The notes beneath the pieces are model-generated. The model searched no databases, was not told the origin of the DNA, and saw only the letters and a list, made by a program, of their open reading frames with translations. From positions 79,257,501 through 79,321,500 of the forward strand of contig CM027385.1 of the NCBI GenBank assembly GCA_015680905.1: a DNA stretch of 64,000 nt. Direction: 5' to 3'. Made by a program: the position numbers and the translations under genes. How positions within the stretch are numbered: the stretch's first letter is position 1; each line of letters opens with the position of its first letter. This DNA is from Coptis chinensis (Eukaryota; Streptophyta; Magnoliopsida; Ranunculales; Ranunculaceae). Shown here in pieces: positions 8,715 through 20,534 of the stretch.

Positions 8715-11561
8715 TCATAGTGTATATTTATTCTTTGCAAGTCTTTCCAGTTTTTTAGCATCCTCCTGAAATTGGAACAAAATCAAGCAACTCAGTCTGC
8801 TAATATAAATCTTATCTACTTGCAAACATAAATGGCATAAAGAGAACCCTCACATGAAACACGAAGCCTATGCTATCATTGTAATCCAGAAATTCCTTCC
8901 ATTGCTTCCCAAGGCTCATCTGTGACATAAGAAGTGATAATTTTGAACACAAGTTGAGGCATAAGTTTGAGCTATTCACAGATACTGTCTATAGTAGCCC
9001 AGAAAAGTAATCAATCACCAAACCAAACTGAATGAGGTTCTCTGACAATTAACAACAGACAAAATGTGGATCATAGTACATGTGGTAGGGCTTCAACTGG
9101 TGCTTTAAACAGCATATAACAAGTTAATTACACAAACGATATCTAGGAAGTTCCCATGTCATTCAATACGTTGGGAGCATCTCTCTGTTACTTCAATACA
9201 TCGCAAACAATGTTCTAAACCTATGCAAAAAACTCATGCATAGATCTAATTACAGAAGCCACATATCAACCTTAACTAACCAAATCAATGGGGTGCCAGT
9301 TTACTACACACTATAAATCGTCTATTTCAGAAGAAAAGGGAGATACAGAGATTACAACAAAGCATGATGATTTTCTACACCTATTCCGAATAACTATGCT
9401 CAGAATTGTGTCTTCTACTTCGATGCTATGACTAGTCTTTCTGTGGAGTCTCCAAACTGCAAAGCATCTAGGAAGTGCAGATTTGTAGCTTCTAGAAGTC
9501 ATCATTCAGTTCTCCACTTCACTTTAATGTCTCATTCTCAACTTTGTCATTCCATTTCGACAGCCTCATCCTCACTAATATATCACATACTTCTTGGTTC
9601 TTACCATAACCAATATTCGGTCTCCACAAAGACACAAAAAATGTCTTCCTAGACATGACTTTGTGCTGGTTGTGGAGCTATTTGCAATTGTACACTCGTA
9701 GTCAGCTGAATTATTGGTTTCTGCTCACAACATCAAAGTCTTGCAATATTTCTAAAAACTTTCTTGCAGCCTCTATTTCTACACCTTAGATCATTTCCCC
9801 ATCACCAATAACTGCTATATTTAGCTAATATATAAAACCGGTCTATTTTGTAAATATGAAATAGATTTCCTAAAATTTATTCCTTGTTTGTACTATATTG
9901 GTTTTAGGGACATCAGATAACTTGTGAGTACATGCTCACTTATTTTGGTAAAGTGGAGTCCTATTTCAGTAACTTGCTTTTGACAAAGAACAATGCAATT
10001 GTAGCAAGGCATCTAGTGCTTCTGGCCACATATCATAGCGTATTGACAAAATTCATAACATATAGTACCAAAGAGAGAATAAGTGAACCTGGAGAGTTTC
10101 ACAATATCTACAGATTTAAGATGGAAAATATTACTCTGTAGCAGGATTCATATTGTGTCCGAGTGAGATAGTTACCTGAGCAGCTTCATTTAAAGCATTT
10201 TTGGTCCATAAAGAAATCCTCTCCTGCTTACCACGAACATTAACAACTGCTCCACATATTTCATCACCATGGTCAAACTGCTCTCCAATCATTGCCAAAA
10301 GCTAGCAGAACACATGTAAAAACCAATCAGAGGCTATTTGAATACCTTCAATACACACTTGAAATAAACATCCTAGTAGGGACTAGGGAGTCAAGCATAC
10401 CGTATACAACCAGCTTGTGTCAGCCTTTCCTCTAGTATAACTTATGGTCCATTTACCCCCATTGGCACAAATAGGGTCCTCCCATTTCGGCTCAATTCTT
10501 TGCTTAAAACAATATAAGTCTGCTCCCCCAGCTAACTTGCTTGGATGATGTATGTTGTTGTAAATGCTGAGTGCAGAACAAACATTCAGAGTAACATAAT
10601 AGATGAAAATGTCGCAGAGATAATAAACAAGACAAATTGAGAAACATAAAGAAAAATATACATGTTATTAAGTAACAGAATAGATGAAAAATTGATAGAA
10701 AGGTCATGGTCACAACAATCTCGTATTAGCATAGCTACATGAGTACAAATGCAAGAAATTAGTGTCTAATAATATATATATTCAATAAATCATGAATCTC
10801 AAGCTTGAACTTCAGTATCTATTTAGTCTACTCAAAATCATGAGTATCACTTGTCTGAAAATAGATGGAGCCAAATGCAGATGGACAACGACAACCTTAG
10901 TTCCAGAAAGAGGGTGGCCTATTTCTATTATTATTTTTTGGCTAAAAGCTAGTTTGGTCTCTCATGTCCATATTTCCATACTTTGATTGGAATCCCTTCC
11001 TCTCCATATGCTCTTTATCTTTCCTTCCTTGTTTCTATTTCTAAGCAAGGGCTCGATTCGCCGAAGTGACATTTGGCCAAATTATTTCTAATAAAAGATG
11101 TTATCTATTAGTTTGGGCACTAAAATATAATCAAGTACCTGTTAAAACCATACATGTCAAACACAAGGCAATTAATTAACACATAATTAGTCTAGAAGTT
11201 GCATTATGAGCTCAAATTCCAAAGAAAAAAACAAAAAAAACAAAAATTTATTTCAATAAAAATCAAAACTTGATTCAACAAAGAAAATATACCTCCAGAA
11301 GTCTTCAGCAGTGGAGAAAGTGTGAATAGCCCTTATAGAATCACCCCAAGCAGCTTGTTTAGATTTAGTATATAGATTATCAAACCAGAATGTCCATGAA
11401 TGTTCTAAAGGATGAGGAATTGCAGAAGAAGAAGAAGCCTCAGAATCATCTCCACCAACTATTTCTCCTTCCTCAAATTCTTCTACAGAAGCTGCTTTTT
11501 CATTCATGATTTCTTCTTGTTCATTGTTAAACCCAGTTCCAACCCCTTCTTCTGCCGCCAT
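8715..11561 (-). CDS. eIF4E: Translation initiation factor eIF4E, copy 1
   Basis: Cap-binding subunit of eIF4F, which recruits mRNA to ribosomes in the cytoplasm. Five exons with GT-AG borders: 11293-11561, 10401-10566, 10176-10301, 8854-8919 and 8715-8765 (269+166+126+66+51 nt, 225 residues, normal for the family). The N-terminus is acidic and variable (FEEGEIVGG). The core runs [99 protein letters not shown], and ends [16 protein letters not shown]. The cap-stacking Trp in WTFWF/FWS and KWEDP are present. The start follows a CTT-rich leader shared with copy 2. No defect seen. It is the downstream member of a head-to-tail pair (transcription leftward). Confidence 0.96.
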
Positions 11562-11888
11562 ATTCTTCTTCTTCTTCTTGTCAGTGTAGAAAAAAAAATG
11601 GAAGGTCCTCTTTTCTGTTTCGGGGTAATAATGTCAATTTGATTAAATAGTTGCTGACCATATTCCCACTACTTGGCCTTGTTGCTATTTGGCGCGTAAT
11701 TAACATTTATGGAGGGCCCGTTTCTGTTTTTGCTTTCACTTGAAGCAAAATTTGTTACAAGTTTCAAAGTTAATGAAGAAATATAAAAGAGAATTTGAAG
11801 GTGTAGTTCATTACTACTTTTATACAAATTGGTAGAGAAAGAAAAGTCCCAGTAGAACTGTACTTGTTGAGTGATAAAAGATTTGAGT
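11562..11888 (-). promoter_or_regulatory. 5' leader and promoter region of eIF4E copy 1
   Basis: An (AAG)n-type leader (CTT repeats on plus) directly precedes the ATG and is also present before copy 2 at 16373-16392, so it predates the duplication. A SINE sits about 340 bp upstream of the start codon. Confidence 0.45.
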
Positions 11889-11903
11889 TGAATAATGAAC
11901 ATT

Positions 11904-11998
11904 TTTTTTATTGGCAAGCCTGTTTTAAATAGGGTTCGACCCCAGACCTTTGGTATCATCACCCAAAGGTTTTACGGACTTTGCTAGTCGGCACTTGC
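11904..11998 (-). mobile_element. Short tRNA-derived SINE with 15-bp TSD
   Basis: Read on minus: CTAGCAAAGTCCG (A-box-like), GGTCTGGGGTCGAACCC (B box), then an A-tail (T run on plus at 11904-11911). It is flanked by tgaataatgaacatt at 11889-11903 and 11999-12013. Related copies lie at 56084-56177 (minus) and about 24066-24160 (plus). It sits between the duplicated eIF4E genes. Confidence 0.8.
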
Positions 11999-12192
11999 TG
12001 AATAATGAACATTGACATAATAAATGAACAAAGTATTGAGCTAATGCGGCCAAGTACAAAAATGATCTACAGAATTGCAATCCTAGAGAAGTGTTGATTT
12101 TCATGTTAATGTAGAATATCTCCTAATCTCCTTCCCCTCATCTTGCTTCATCACTCATTTGCTTCTCACTGTTTCTTAAAGGACGCTTCAGC

Positions 12193-15100
12193 TCATAGTG
12201 AATACTTATTCTTCGCATATCTGTCCTGTTTTTTAGCATCCTCCTGAAATTGGAACAAATTAAGATACTCAGTCTGCGAATATAAATCTTATTTTGCAAA
12301 CATAAACGGCATATAGAGATCCCTCACATGAAACATGAAGCCTATGCTATCATTGTAATCCAGAAATTCCTTCCATTGCTTCCCAAGACTCATCTGTAAA
12401 GGAAAATAAAATTACATGAGAAGTGCATCATTTTGAACACAAGTTGAGGCACAAGTTTGAGCTATTCACAGATATTGTCCTTAGTAGCCCAGAAAATTAA
12501 CCAATCACCAAACAAAACTGGAGGTTCTCTGACAATAAACCACAGACAAAATGTGGTTCATAGAACCATGTGGTAGGGTTTCAAGTGGTGCCTTAAACAG
12601 CATTTAACAAGTTAATTACGCATACAGTATCTAGGAAATTCCCATGTCATTCCATACGTTAAGGGCATCTCCTGTTACTTCATTACATCGCAAACAATGT
12701 TCTGAACATATGAGAGAAATTCATGCATAGATCTAACTACAGAAGCCACATATCAACCTTAACTAACCAAATCAATGGGGCGCCAGTTTAATACACACAA
12801 TAAATCGTCTATTTCAGAAGAAAAAGGAGATGCAGAGAGTATTACAACAAAGCATGATGAGTTTCTAGACCTATTCCAAATAACTATGCTCAGAATTGTG
12901 TCTTCATATCCTAGGTAGTTATTGATGCTGTGACAAGTCTTTCTGTGAAGTCTCCAAACTGCAAAGCATCTAAGAAGGACAGATTTGTAGCTTCTAGAAT
13001 TTATCATTTAGTTCTCTGCTTCACTTAAATATCTCAGTCTCAACTTTGTCACTCCATCTCAACAGCCTCGTCCTAACTAATATATCACATACTTCTTGGT
13101 TCTTACCATTACCATAAACAATATTCAGTCTCTATAAAGACACAAAAAATCTTCCTAGACATGACTTTGAGCTGGTTGTGTAGCTATTTGCAAATGTACA
13201 CTTGTAATCGACTAAATTATTGGTCTGCCCACAGCATCAAAGTCTTGCAATATTTCTAAAAACTTCTTGCAGCCTCTATATTTCTACACTTATTTTTTTT
13301 GCTAGGTAATCGAAACATATATTAAAAGACAATGAAAAAATACAAGTATTTGAGGGCAATGAGTAGCACCCCAAGAGCAACCAACGCAAACTAGGTCGCC
13401 TCCCATTGGGCAAAGCCCCACAGGTTACAACTTTAGAACACTAAAACATTTCATAGCCCAGGCCCCAGGACAAGGGTTCAACTATTACCACCCCAAGTCC
13501 CAACGACTTTCAGACCTAAGAAGATGGATCAGTCCGACCCAAACTCCCACCATCTCTGCCCCAAAGTGAATCCAGCAAGCATCACTTTGCTCCTTCAATC
13601 TTGAAACTGTTGCACTCAGCTTTCACACATTCAATATGAGAAGTTATCAGAAATTTCAGGTTTGATCGAGTGCCTCTGTTGCTTCGATCGAACAAGGATC
13701 CGATCCCAACCTCAAGCCTTCAAGATTTAACATGCTACCTAAAGTTCTCACATCAGATCTGAGACACTCAAAGCTCTAACAAAGCAACTCAACAAATCGA
13801 TACTTCACCATAACTACTCACATCAAAACAACCAAACAATCCTCAGTGAATAAAAAAAACAAAGTTTAAATCAAAGAACTTCTAAACCCTTATTTGCATC
13901 CACTCAAAGCAGTTTTAGGAAGATTTGCAGCCATACTCTCAAAGCTCATTGGCCAGGAAATCCATCGATCTACATTTCCTCTTGATGAGAATAAGTGTTA
14001 GACGTACAGGCCATACTTGCGATTACTAATGTTGCTTCGAGCAAAAAAAAAGCATTGGATCAAGTCCTGAACTGTAGCATTCAAAGCTTCTCAGCCTGCC
14101 ATCTCCAATTCTTACACCTGATCTAAGATTCTCTCCACTAATTCCAACAAGAACACAAGAAGCCCAATACTTATTCACAGCTAAATCTCCTCAAGACTTC
14201 AATGAAATCAATACACCCACTCAAACAATGACCAACGAAAAACTATTTTGGCTTTTCTTCCACCAATCACTACAAGAGTACAATGTAAGAGTAATAACAG
14301 AGAAAGCCACATAATTTCTGCCCCCATTATCAGATTGAATCCAGCGATGATGCTTCAAAAAATGAAACTTCAGCAAATTACAAACAGCTCTGATGGCCCT
14401 ATTAAGAAAAGAAATGATAGATCTGAATGATCCACATACTTCTTGACTTAAAGTCATGGCCTTTATACCATACCTACGAGGCTACGACAATAACCCAATT
14501 TACAGAGTCGGTGTCTGCTATTGATTTGTTTAGACTCTCTCTCTCTCTCTCAGCGGTGGTGGTTCATGCCAAAAGGGTAACACTATAGATCTTGACTTAA
14601 AGCTATATATCTTTGTCCACAAACCTGTGTGGAGCAGATATTTCACGTTTAAGGCTCCCCTTGTCTCTATTTATAGCCAATGCTCCAACGGCTACGTAAA
14701 CAAATTCATAATACTACAGGTTTCCTCTATATTTCTACACCTTAGATCATTTCCCCATCACCAATAACTGCTATATTTAGCTAATATATAAAACCGAACT
14801 ATTTTGTAAAATTTGACACAGATTTCCTAACATTTCTTCCTTGCTTGTACTTTGTACTCTATTGGTTCTAGGGAGATCAGAAAACTTGGGAGTACATGGG
14901 TACTACATGCTCTAATTTTGAATGGGAAATATTACTCTTTGGCAGGATTCTTATTACGTCCGGGTGAGATAGTTACCTGAGCAGCTTCATTTAAAGCATT
15001 TTTGGTCCATAGAGAAATCCTCTCCTGCTTACCACGAACATTAACAACTGCTCCACATATTTCATCGCCATGGTCAAACTGCTCTCCTATCATTGCCAAA

Positions 15101-16372
15101 AGCTAATAGAACACATGTAAAAAACCAATCAGAGGCTAATTGAGTACATTCAATACACACTTTAAATAAACAGCATACCGTATACAACCAGCTTGTGTCA
15201 GCCTTTCCCCTAGTATAACTGACAGTCCATTTACCCCCATTGGCACAGATAGGGTCCTCCCATTTCGGCTCAATTCTTTGCTTAAAACAATAAAAGTCTG
15301 CTCCCACGGCTAATTTGCTAGGATGATGTATGTTGTTATAAAGGCTGAGTGCAGAACAAACATTCACAGTAACATATATATATGACAATGTCTCAGAGAT
15401 AATAATCAGGACTAATCGAAAAACATAAAAAAAATATATATATACACATCATTTAGTAACAGAATAGACGAAAACGTGATAGAAAGGTCATGGTCACAAG
15501 AATCTCGTATTAGCATAACTACACAAGTACAAATGCAAGAAGCTAGTGTTTATTAAATATTAGTATATATTCAATAAATCATGAATCTAAAGCTTAAACT
15601 TCAGTATCTATCTAATCTACTCAAAATCATATGAGTATCACTTGTCTGAAAATAGATGGAGCTGAATGCAGACGGACACCAACAAGTTTAGTTCCAGAAA
15701 AAGGGTGGCCTATTTCCATTATTATTTTTTTTTGGCTAAAAGCTTGTTTGTTTGTTCTCATGTCTATATTTCCATACTTTGATCGCATTCTCTAAATGCT
15801 CGGGTGGGCCAATTTATTTCTAATATAAAATCTTATCTGTTAATCCGGGCACTAAAATCTCATCAAGTAGGATTATGTATTTTGATTATACCAATAAAAG
15901 CAAACATGTCAAACACAAGGCATTTAAATTAACATATAACAACTAATCTATAAGTTGCATTGTGAGCTCAAATTCAATAAAAATCAAAACTTGATTCCTC
16001 CCAACACTTTTCTTCCAAACCAAAACACATGGGCAACCAAAAAACATTCAAATAAATCGAAAAAAAAAATATATATATATATATATACCTCCAGAACTCT
16101 TCAGCAGTAGCGAAAGTGTGAATAGCCCTTATAGAACTACCCCAAGCAGCTTGTTTAGATTTAGCAGATGGGTTATCAAACCAGAATGTCCACGACTGTT
16201 CTAAAGGATGTGGTTGATGTGGAATTATAGAAGAAGCCTCAGAATCATCTCCACCAACTATTTCTCCTTCCTCAAATTCTTCACCACCAATGTCTACAGA
16301 AACTAACTTTTCATTCATTATTTCTTCTTGTTCATTATTGTACCCAGTTCCAATCCCTTCTTCTGCCGCCAT
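12193..16372 (-). CDS. eIF4E: Translation initiation factor eIF4E, copy 2
   Basis: Tandem paralogue of the gene at 8715-11561, same strand and same exon phases: 16089-16372, 15179-15344, 14977-15102, 12328-12393, 12193-12243 (284+166+126+66+51 nt, 230 residues). The N-terminus has a short insertion ([16 protein letters not shown]) and PHQPHPLEQ instead of PHPLEH. The core is nearly the same, with [26 protein letters not shown] (copy 1 [12 protein letters not shown]), TVSYTRGK (copy 1 TISYTRGK), SIGFMFH (copy 1 SIGFVFH) and the end [16 protein letters not shown]. The cap-binding Trp residues are kept. Intron 3 (12394-14976) is about twice as long as in copy 1 because of a retroposon at 13290-14723. 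No disabling change seen; both copies look expressible. eIF4E is also the classical host factor used by potyviruses. Confidence 0.96.
13290..14723 (-). mobile_element. LINE-like retroposon in intron 3 of eIF4E copy 2
   Basis: Flanked by the 17-bp duplication cctctatatttctacac at 13273-13289 and 14724-14740; the intron of copy 1 has this site once, uninterrupted (about 9770-9785). The T run right after the left TSD is the A-tail of a minus-strand element whose 3' end reads TTTCGATTACCTAGC then A8. The 1434 bp hold no recognisable coding domain; a CT microsatellite lies near 14533. Probably a non-autonomous or 5'-truncated LINE. Confidence 0.8.
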
Positions 16373-16739
16373 CTTCTTCTTCTTCTTCTTGTCAATGTAT
16401 AGAGAAAAAAAAGTGGATGGTCCTCGTTTCTGTGATTTTTGCTCTCTGTTCTGATTTGAGTGTTTATAATATAAAAAAAAGCCCAGATATTATGTACTTG
16501 GGCTTGGGCCTTTTTGTTTCGCTAAAGATAATTGGGATGGGCCTATTCGTATAAACCTCAAAGTGCAATGACGTTGTTGGCATGCATTATTTAGGCACCC
16601 AAGAGTTTTTCTCTCAGGATCAAGTCTCAAATTTGTTCCTTCTTGTTGTAAGAGAAAATGACTATTATATAAATTGGGAGAGAAATTAGAGTCTTTGTAG
16701 AGCTGGATTTGTTGAGTGATAAGGATTTCATTTTTTTGT
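16373..16739 (-). promoter_or_regulatory. 5' leader and promoter region of eIF4E copy 2
   Basis: CTT-rich leader next to the ATG as in copy 1. The rest shows no clear box. A hAT element begins at 16748. Confidence 0.4.
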
Positions 16740-16747
16740 ATATCAAT

Positions 16748-17692
16748 CTGGGCAGTTAAATCGCTACTCGGTGGAGGTGCGAGTAGCGAGTAGGTCTATT
16801 CGGTCGGGGATTAATAGGGATTACTCGGGCGATTTTTTAAACCGCTACTCGTGGAGGAGCGAGTAGTGAGTAGGTCTACTTGGTCAGAGATTAATCGGGA
16901 TTATTCGGGTGATTTTTTCAAACACTATATTTCTTTACAAATACATGTTACAATTAGATGTTCCTTCAACTGATTTATCCCTCCAAACATCCTTTTTATC
17001 ACACAATGTACACCAAACAAAATTTTTGTTATTTGGGTCCCTACACTCACCCCATTCCCATGTCATATCATCTGACTTCCTCTTCATTGAGGTGGTTGTG
17101 GCAGCACTCGCAACAGAGGGCTCATTCGAGGTTCTCAAAGACATCTCTAAATTTCAGAAAAAGAAATAATCAAAGAAAAAAATCAGTAAACATATCTATT
17201 GTTTGGCCATTCCATCGACCCAAAATAGATTAATCAATAGGGACTGGAGAGGAGAAGAGAGTGGAGAGTGGCAGACTGGAGAGGAGAAGAGAAAGAGGGG
17301 GAACGAGAAGAAGAGGCTGGAGAGTCTTAGAGAAAAAGAAAAAGAAAGATAAAAAGAAAAACGTACCTGGAATTGGAGAGAATACTGCTTGTTTTCACGG
17401 CTGGAATTGGAGAGAAAACTATTTGTTTTCGTGGCTGGAAAAAAAGCTGGAATTCCAAAGCCCTAACTTGATTTCGCATTTAGAAAAATGAAAAATCTCG
17501 ATTTTCTTTTATATACCGACTTATGGTGAGCAACTCGCCCGATTCCGATTCCTCATAAATCGGCAACTCGGCCGATTACTCAGCGATTTTTAGACTCCAA
17601 TTACTTATGGGGAGTAATTGGTTGGTCGGGTCGGGTCGGCTAGGTACCGAGTAGCGATTCCCCACCAAGTACTCGCCAATTTAATAGCACAG
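16748..17692. mobile_element. Non-autonomous hAT element with BED-finger remnant
   Basis: A perfect 8-bp TSD atatcaat is at 16740-16747 and 17693-17700. Ends: left CTGGGCAGTTAAATCG, right in reverse complement CTGTGCTATTAAATTGG. Subterminal repeats of ctactcg/gagtagcg type cluster at both ends (16760-16880 and 17510-17680), the expected transposase-binding arrangement in hAT elements. 945 bp; it keeps only an N-terminal transposase fragment. Confidence 0.85.
16935..17144 (-). pseudogene. hAT transposase N-terminal fragment (BED zinc finger)
   Basis: Reads MKRKSDDMTWEWGECRDPNN then FVWCTLCDKK, matching the BED finger that binds hAT termini (W-x-W, C-x2-C). After GTSNCNMYL the frame runs out; the catalytic core is absent. 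It probably derives from the autonomous parent by internal deletion. A T/A-rich GA tract (17230-17350) separates it from the other end. Confidence 0.65.
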
Positions 17693-17700
17693 ATATCAAT

Positions 17701-18567
17701 ATTTATTTGGTTGAATGATGAACATAAGAATGACACATGATGCGGCCAAGTAAATTGATTTTAAAGAATCTATCGTAATCCTTGAGAAGTTTCGATGTTC
17801 ATAGTTTTGTTTTGTGTTTTTAAATAATGATATCGCAAATAAGTTGTGGTTACATCTTCCCATACTATTGAGTTTAAAACATTACATAGAGGAGGAATTG
17901 AATGAAACAAATTAAACATATTCATCTGAGTTCAAAAGAGAGAGCTTGGTTAGATGATCAGCAGCTCTATTTACCTCTCGGTAAACATGCGTGAATGTTA
18001 TGTTAGCAAAACTCATGTTATGTCAACAAAACTCATGACATATCTTTTGACGGATGTAACAACATTCAAGTTTCGATGAACATTAAAGATGTTCATAGTT
18101 AAACATTGTTTGGATTGCATGCAAAATTTTATATAAAAATCAAATATATTAGTTAAATAGAATAAGCAAAACAATAAATTGATTAGACATTGCCGATTAA
18201 AACAAAGATTATATACACGTATACACGTGGATGGATGTTCCTGAGATTGTCTATCGTAACCGTTATTTAAGCGATGGGTATGCTTATAACATTATAAAAA
18301 TCCAATTTTTTAAATCAATATTCTCATTATCGAAACCCCAACTTCTACAAAAAAAAATAACAAATTTCATTACCATAGACATAAACAATTTACAGAGAAT
18401 GAGAGAGTTATTTTGAAGGCAAACCAGAGTAGATTCACAAATGGAAAGAGGCTTTCCAAACTTTCTATAGATTTTAGTGAAATGTACTTTACTCTATAGT
18501 TATAAATGGAAGGAATGGATGTGATTGAGTCTGAACTTAGAGAGGCAGGTTGTTGCCTCCCTAAACA

Positions 18568-18624
<57 letters not shown>

Positions 18625-18654
18625 TTTAACTTATCCAGCAAAAAAAATATATAT
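17701..18654. other. AT-rich spacer with a 51-base T run
   Basis: No gene seen. 18280-18390 is similar to 19890-19980 (cattatcgaaaccc, caaatttcatta), part of a local duplication. A homopolymer T run covers 18570-18620. The sequence acaattta flanks 18393-18620 on both sides (18385-18392 and 18621-18628). Confidence 0.5.
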
Positions 18655-18662
18655 ATATCATC

Positions 18663-19614
18663 CAGGGCCATTCCCTCGGCAGTGCCATGTGGGCACCGCA
18701 TAAGCCCCCTAATATATAAGGCCCCAAAAACTAGTTTTTAGTGGAAAAGACTTATTTCAAGAAATCAAAAGCCCAAACCGATGAAAAACCCAAAACTGAA
18801 AAATTTCACATTAGTAAACGAAATGACTCTCTCATATTCTCTTTTTCTCATTAATTATGTTCATAAAAAAAGAAAATAACAATAGATATAATAGATGAGG
18901 AGATCTTCTCATTGACTAGATTTCTCTCTCCCTAATTAATAACGTTTTTTTTTTTTGGAAAATCACTCCAATTAATTGCTTGAGTTGCCCTCAATTACTC
19001 AAATACAAAAAGAAATAGTAAAAAAAAAAAACCCCTCATTCACCTTATGACCATCTAGTATCCTCTCATTCTCAATCATTTCTTTCTTTACAATTGTGGA
19101 TTTGTATTAATTTTCATTTCGATCAATCTCAATTACTTATTCACCTAAATTTTGATTATTTTTCAACTAAATTAGAGATTAAAATCAATTTTTCCTTTTC
19201 TTAAATATTTTTTCAATAACTCAATTTAATTCCAAAGTAATCTAGTCTAATATTATTCACCTAACTTGATTTCTTGAAATGACATGATTGTTTCCTAATG
19301 CATTCATAGCTTATAGAATTTTGTTGATTGTTCCCATTACTGTCGCGTATGCAGAATTTTTTTTTTAAATTAAAATTATTGAAATCATACCTTAGATCGA
19401 CTATGTCACAAGAAAGTCTAAATGGGCTAGCGTTAATATCTATTGAAAATGTATTTTTAAATAAAATTAACTTTGAAAGCTTCATTGATGATTTTGCAGC
19501 CAAAAATGCGAGAAGAAAAATATTTCGATGATCCAATTTGTGTTGATAGAAGACTGGAAGAGGACCACATTTTGCCATTTGCACATGGCCATTGAAAACT
19601 CAGGAACGGCCCTG
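18663..19614 (+). mobile_element. Deleted hAT element, 8-bp TSD
   Basis: TSD atatcatc at 18655-18662 and 19615-19622. TIRs: left CAGGGCCATTCC, right in reverse complement CAGGGCCGTTCC, the CAGGG-start ends known from Tip100-like hAT elements. 952 bp with only the C-terminal end of the transposase left. A second copy of the flanking DNA at 20011-20018 shows the site unoccupied. Confidence 0.88.
19337..19534 (+). pseudogene. hAT transposase C-terminal dimerisation-domain fragment
   Basis: The reading LKLLKSYLRSTMSQESLNG, LALISIEN, FIDDFAAKNARR is the classic end of the hAT C-terminal dimerisation region (family: TTF-type zinc-finger/hAT transposases, consensus LKLIKSYLRSTMSQERL-like). The BED/TTF and catalytic parts are missing, so this is a remnant within the deleted element. 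It ends about 80 bp before the right TIR. Confidence 0.8.
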
Positions 19615-20115
19615 ATATCATCATGACCAATATTCGATACTTCAGTCACGTACTAAAAGTAAGTAGATTTCAAATTATAACTTTCTTTGAATTGATTTGA
19701 TATGATATTATTATTATTTTTTGTTCATATTTGATATGAATAAAACACATGAACGTACATACCATCGATGGCTTCCAAATTTTTGTTCCAAAGTATTGAC
19801 CATACATACAATTGAGAAGTGAAGAAGTGAGAAGGGCGGATTACGTTAAACGGACATTTAGTTCTTTTGCCAAACCTTACACCCATAATCTTATTTTATT
19901 ATAAAAATTCAATATCTTTTTATTCAATCTCATTATCATTATCGAAACCCTAATTTCTACAATAATAACAAATTTCATTAATATCGTAGTCACACACATA
20001 AATATTTTACATATCATCATGACCAATATTCGATACTTCACATACTACTAAAACTAGCTAGCTAGATTTCATTTTGAAACTTTATTTGAATTGAAATGAA
20101 GTTATTTTTTTTTTC
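19615..20115. repeat. Local duplication including an empty hAT target site
   Basis: 19615-19740 (atatcatcatgaccaatatt, cgatacttca) recurs at 20011-20115. 19890-19980 recurs at 18280-18390. The copy at 20011 has a single atatcatc and no element. Thus a segment of a few hundred bases was duplicated, and the hAT element entered only one copy. Confidence 0.75.
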
Positions 20116-20210
20116 TTTTTGTTTTGTGCAATTTTATGATTTAGAAAAGATTGTGAAGATTGGAGTATTATAGAGCTTATAAAAGCTAGTGTAAATCATT
20201 GAAGAGAAGC

Positions 20211-20534
20211 TGTATGAACCCTGTTCATACCTTCTCACCTTACATGTCTTTCATGGATCAGCTGAACCCATTGGGTTGCCCGCATACCCTTTCACGGGAG
20301 GATCAAGCCGTGGCCGTAGTTCTCCTCTCTCCCACTTTCTCTCGGTTTTTCTTCCTCCCTCTCTTCTTCATCTCTCTCTCTATATATGGCGTTTCGGCGG
20401 TTAGGCAGCTTCTCGACATTAAAGGCGTTAGGTTACCGCTGGACTGATCCATTGCATCATGACTCCTCTTCCTTATGCTGCATGCGACCCCCTTGCCACC
20501 TATAACATTGTATCTCACGAATCCGTCCACTACA
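20211..20534 (-). repeat. 3' LTR of the reverse-oriented element
   Basis: On plus it starts tgtatgaaccctgttcatac and ends ccactaca (TGTA...TACA). A CT-rich stretch and tctctctatatatgg occur inside, a likely TATA region. Confidence 0.75.

Noticed and set aside
14221..14457. Open frames in the intron retroposon
   Set aside because: Short, no recognisable domain, located in a non-coding insertion.
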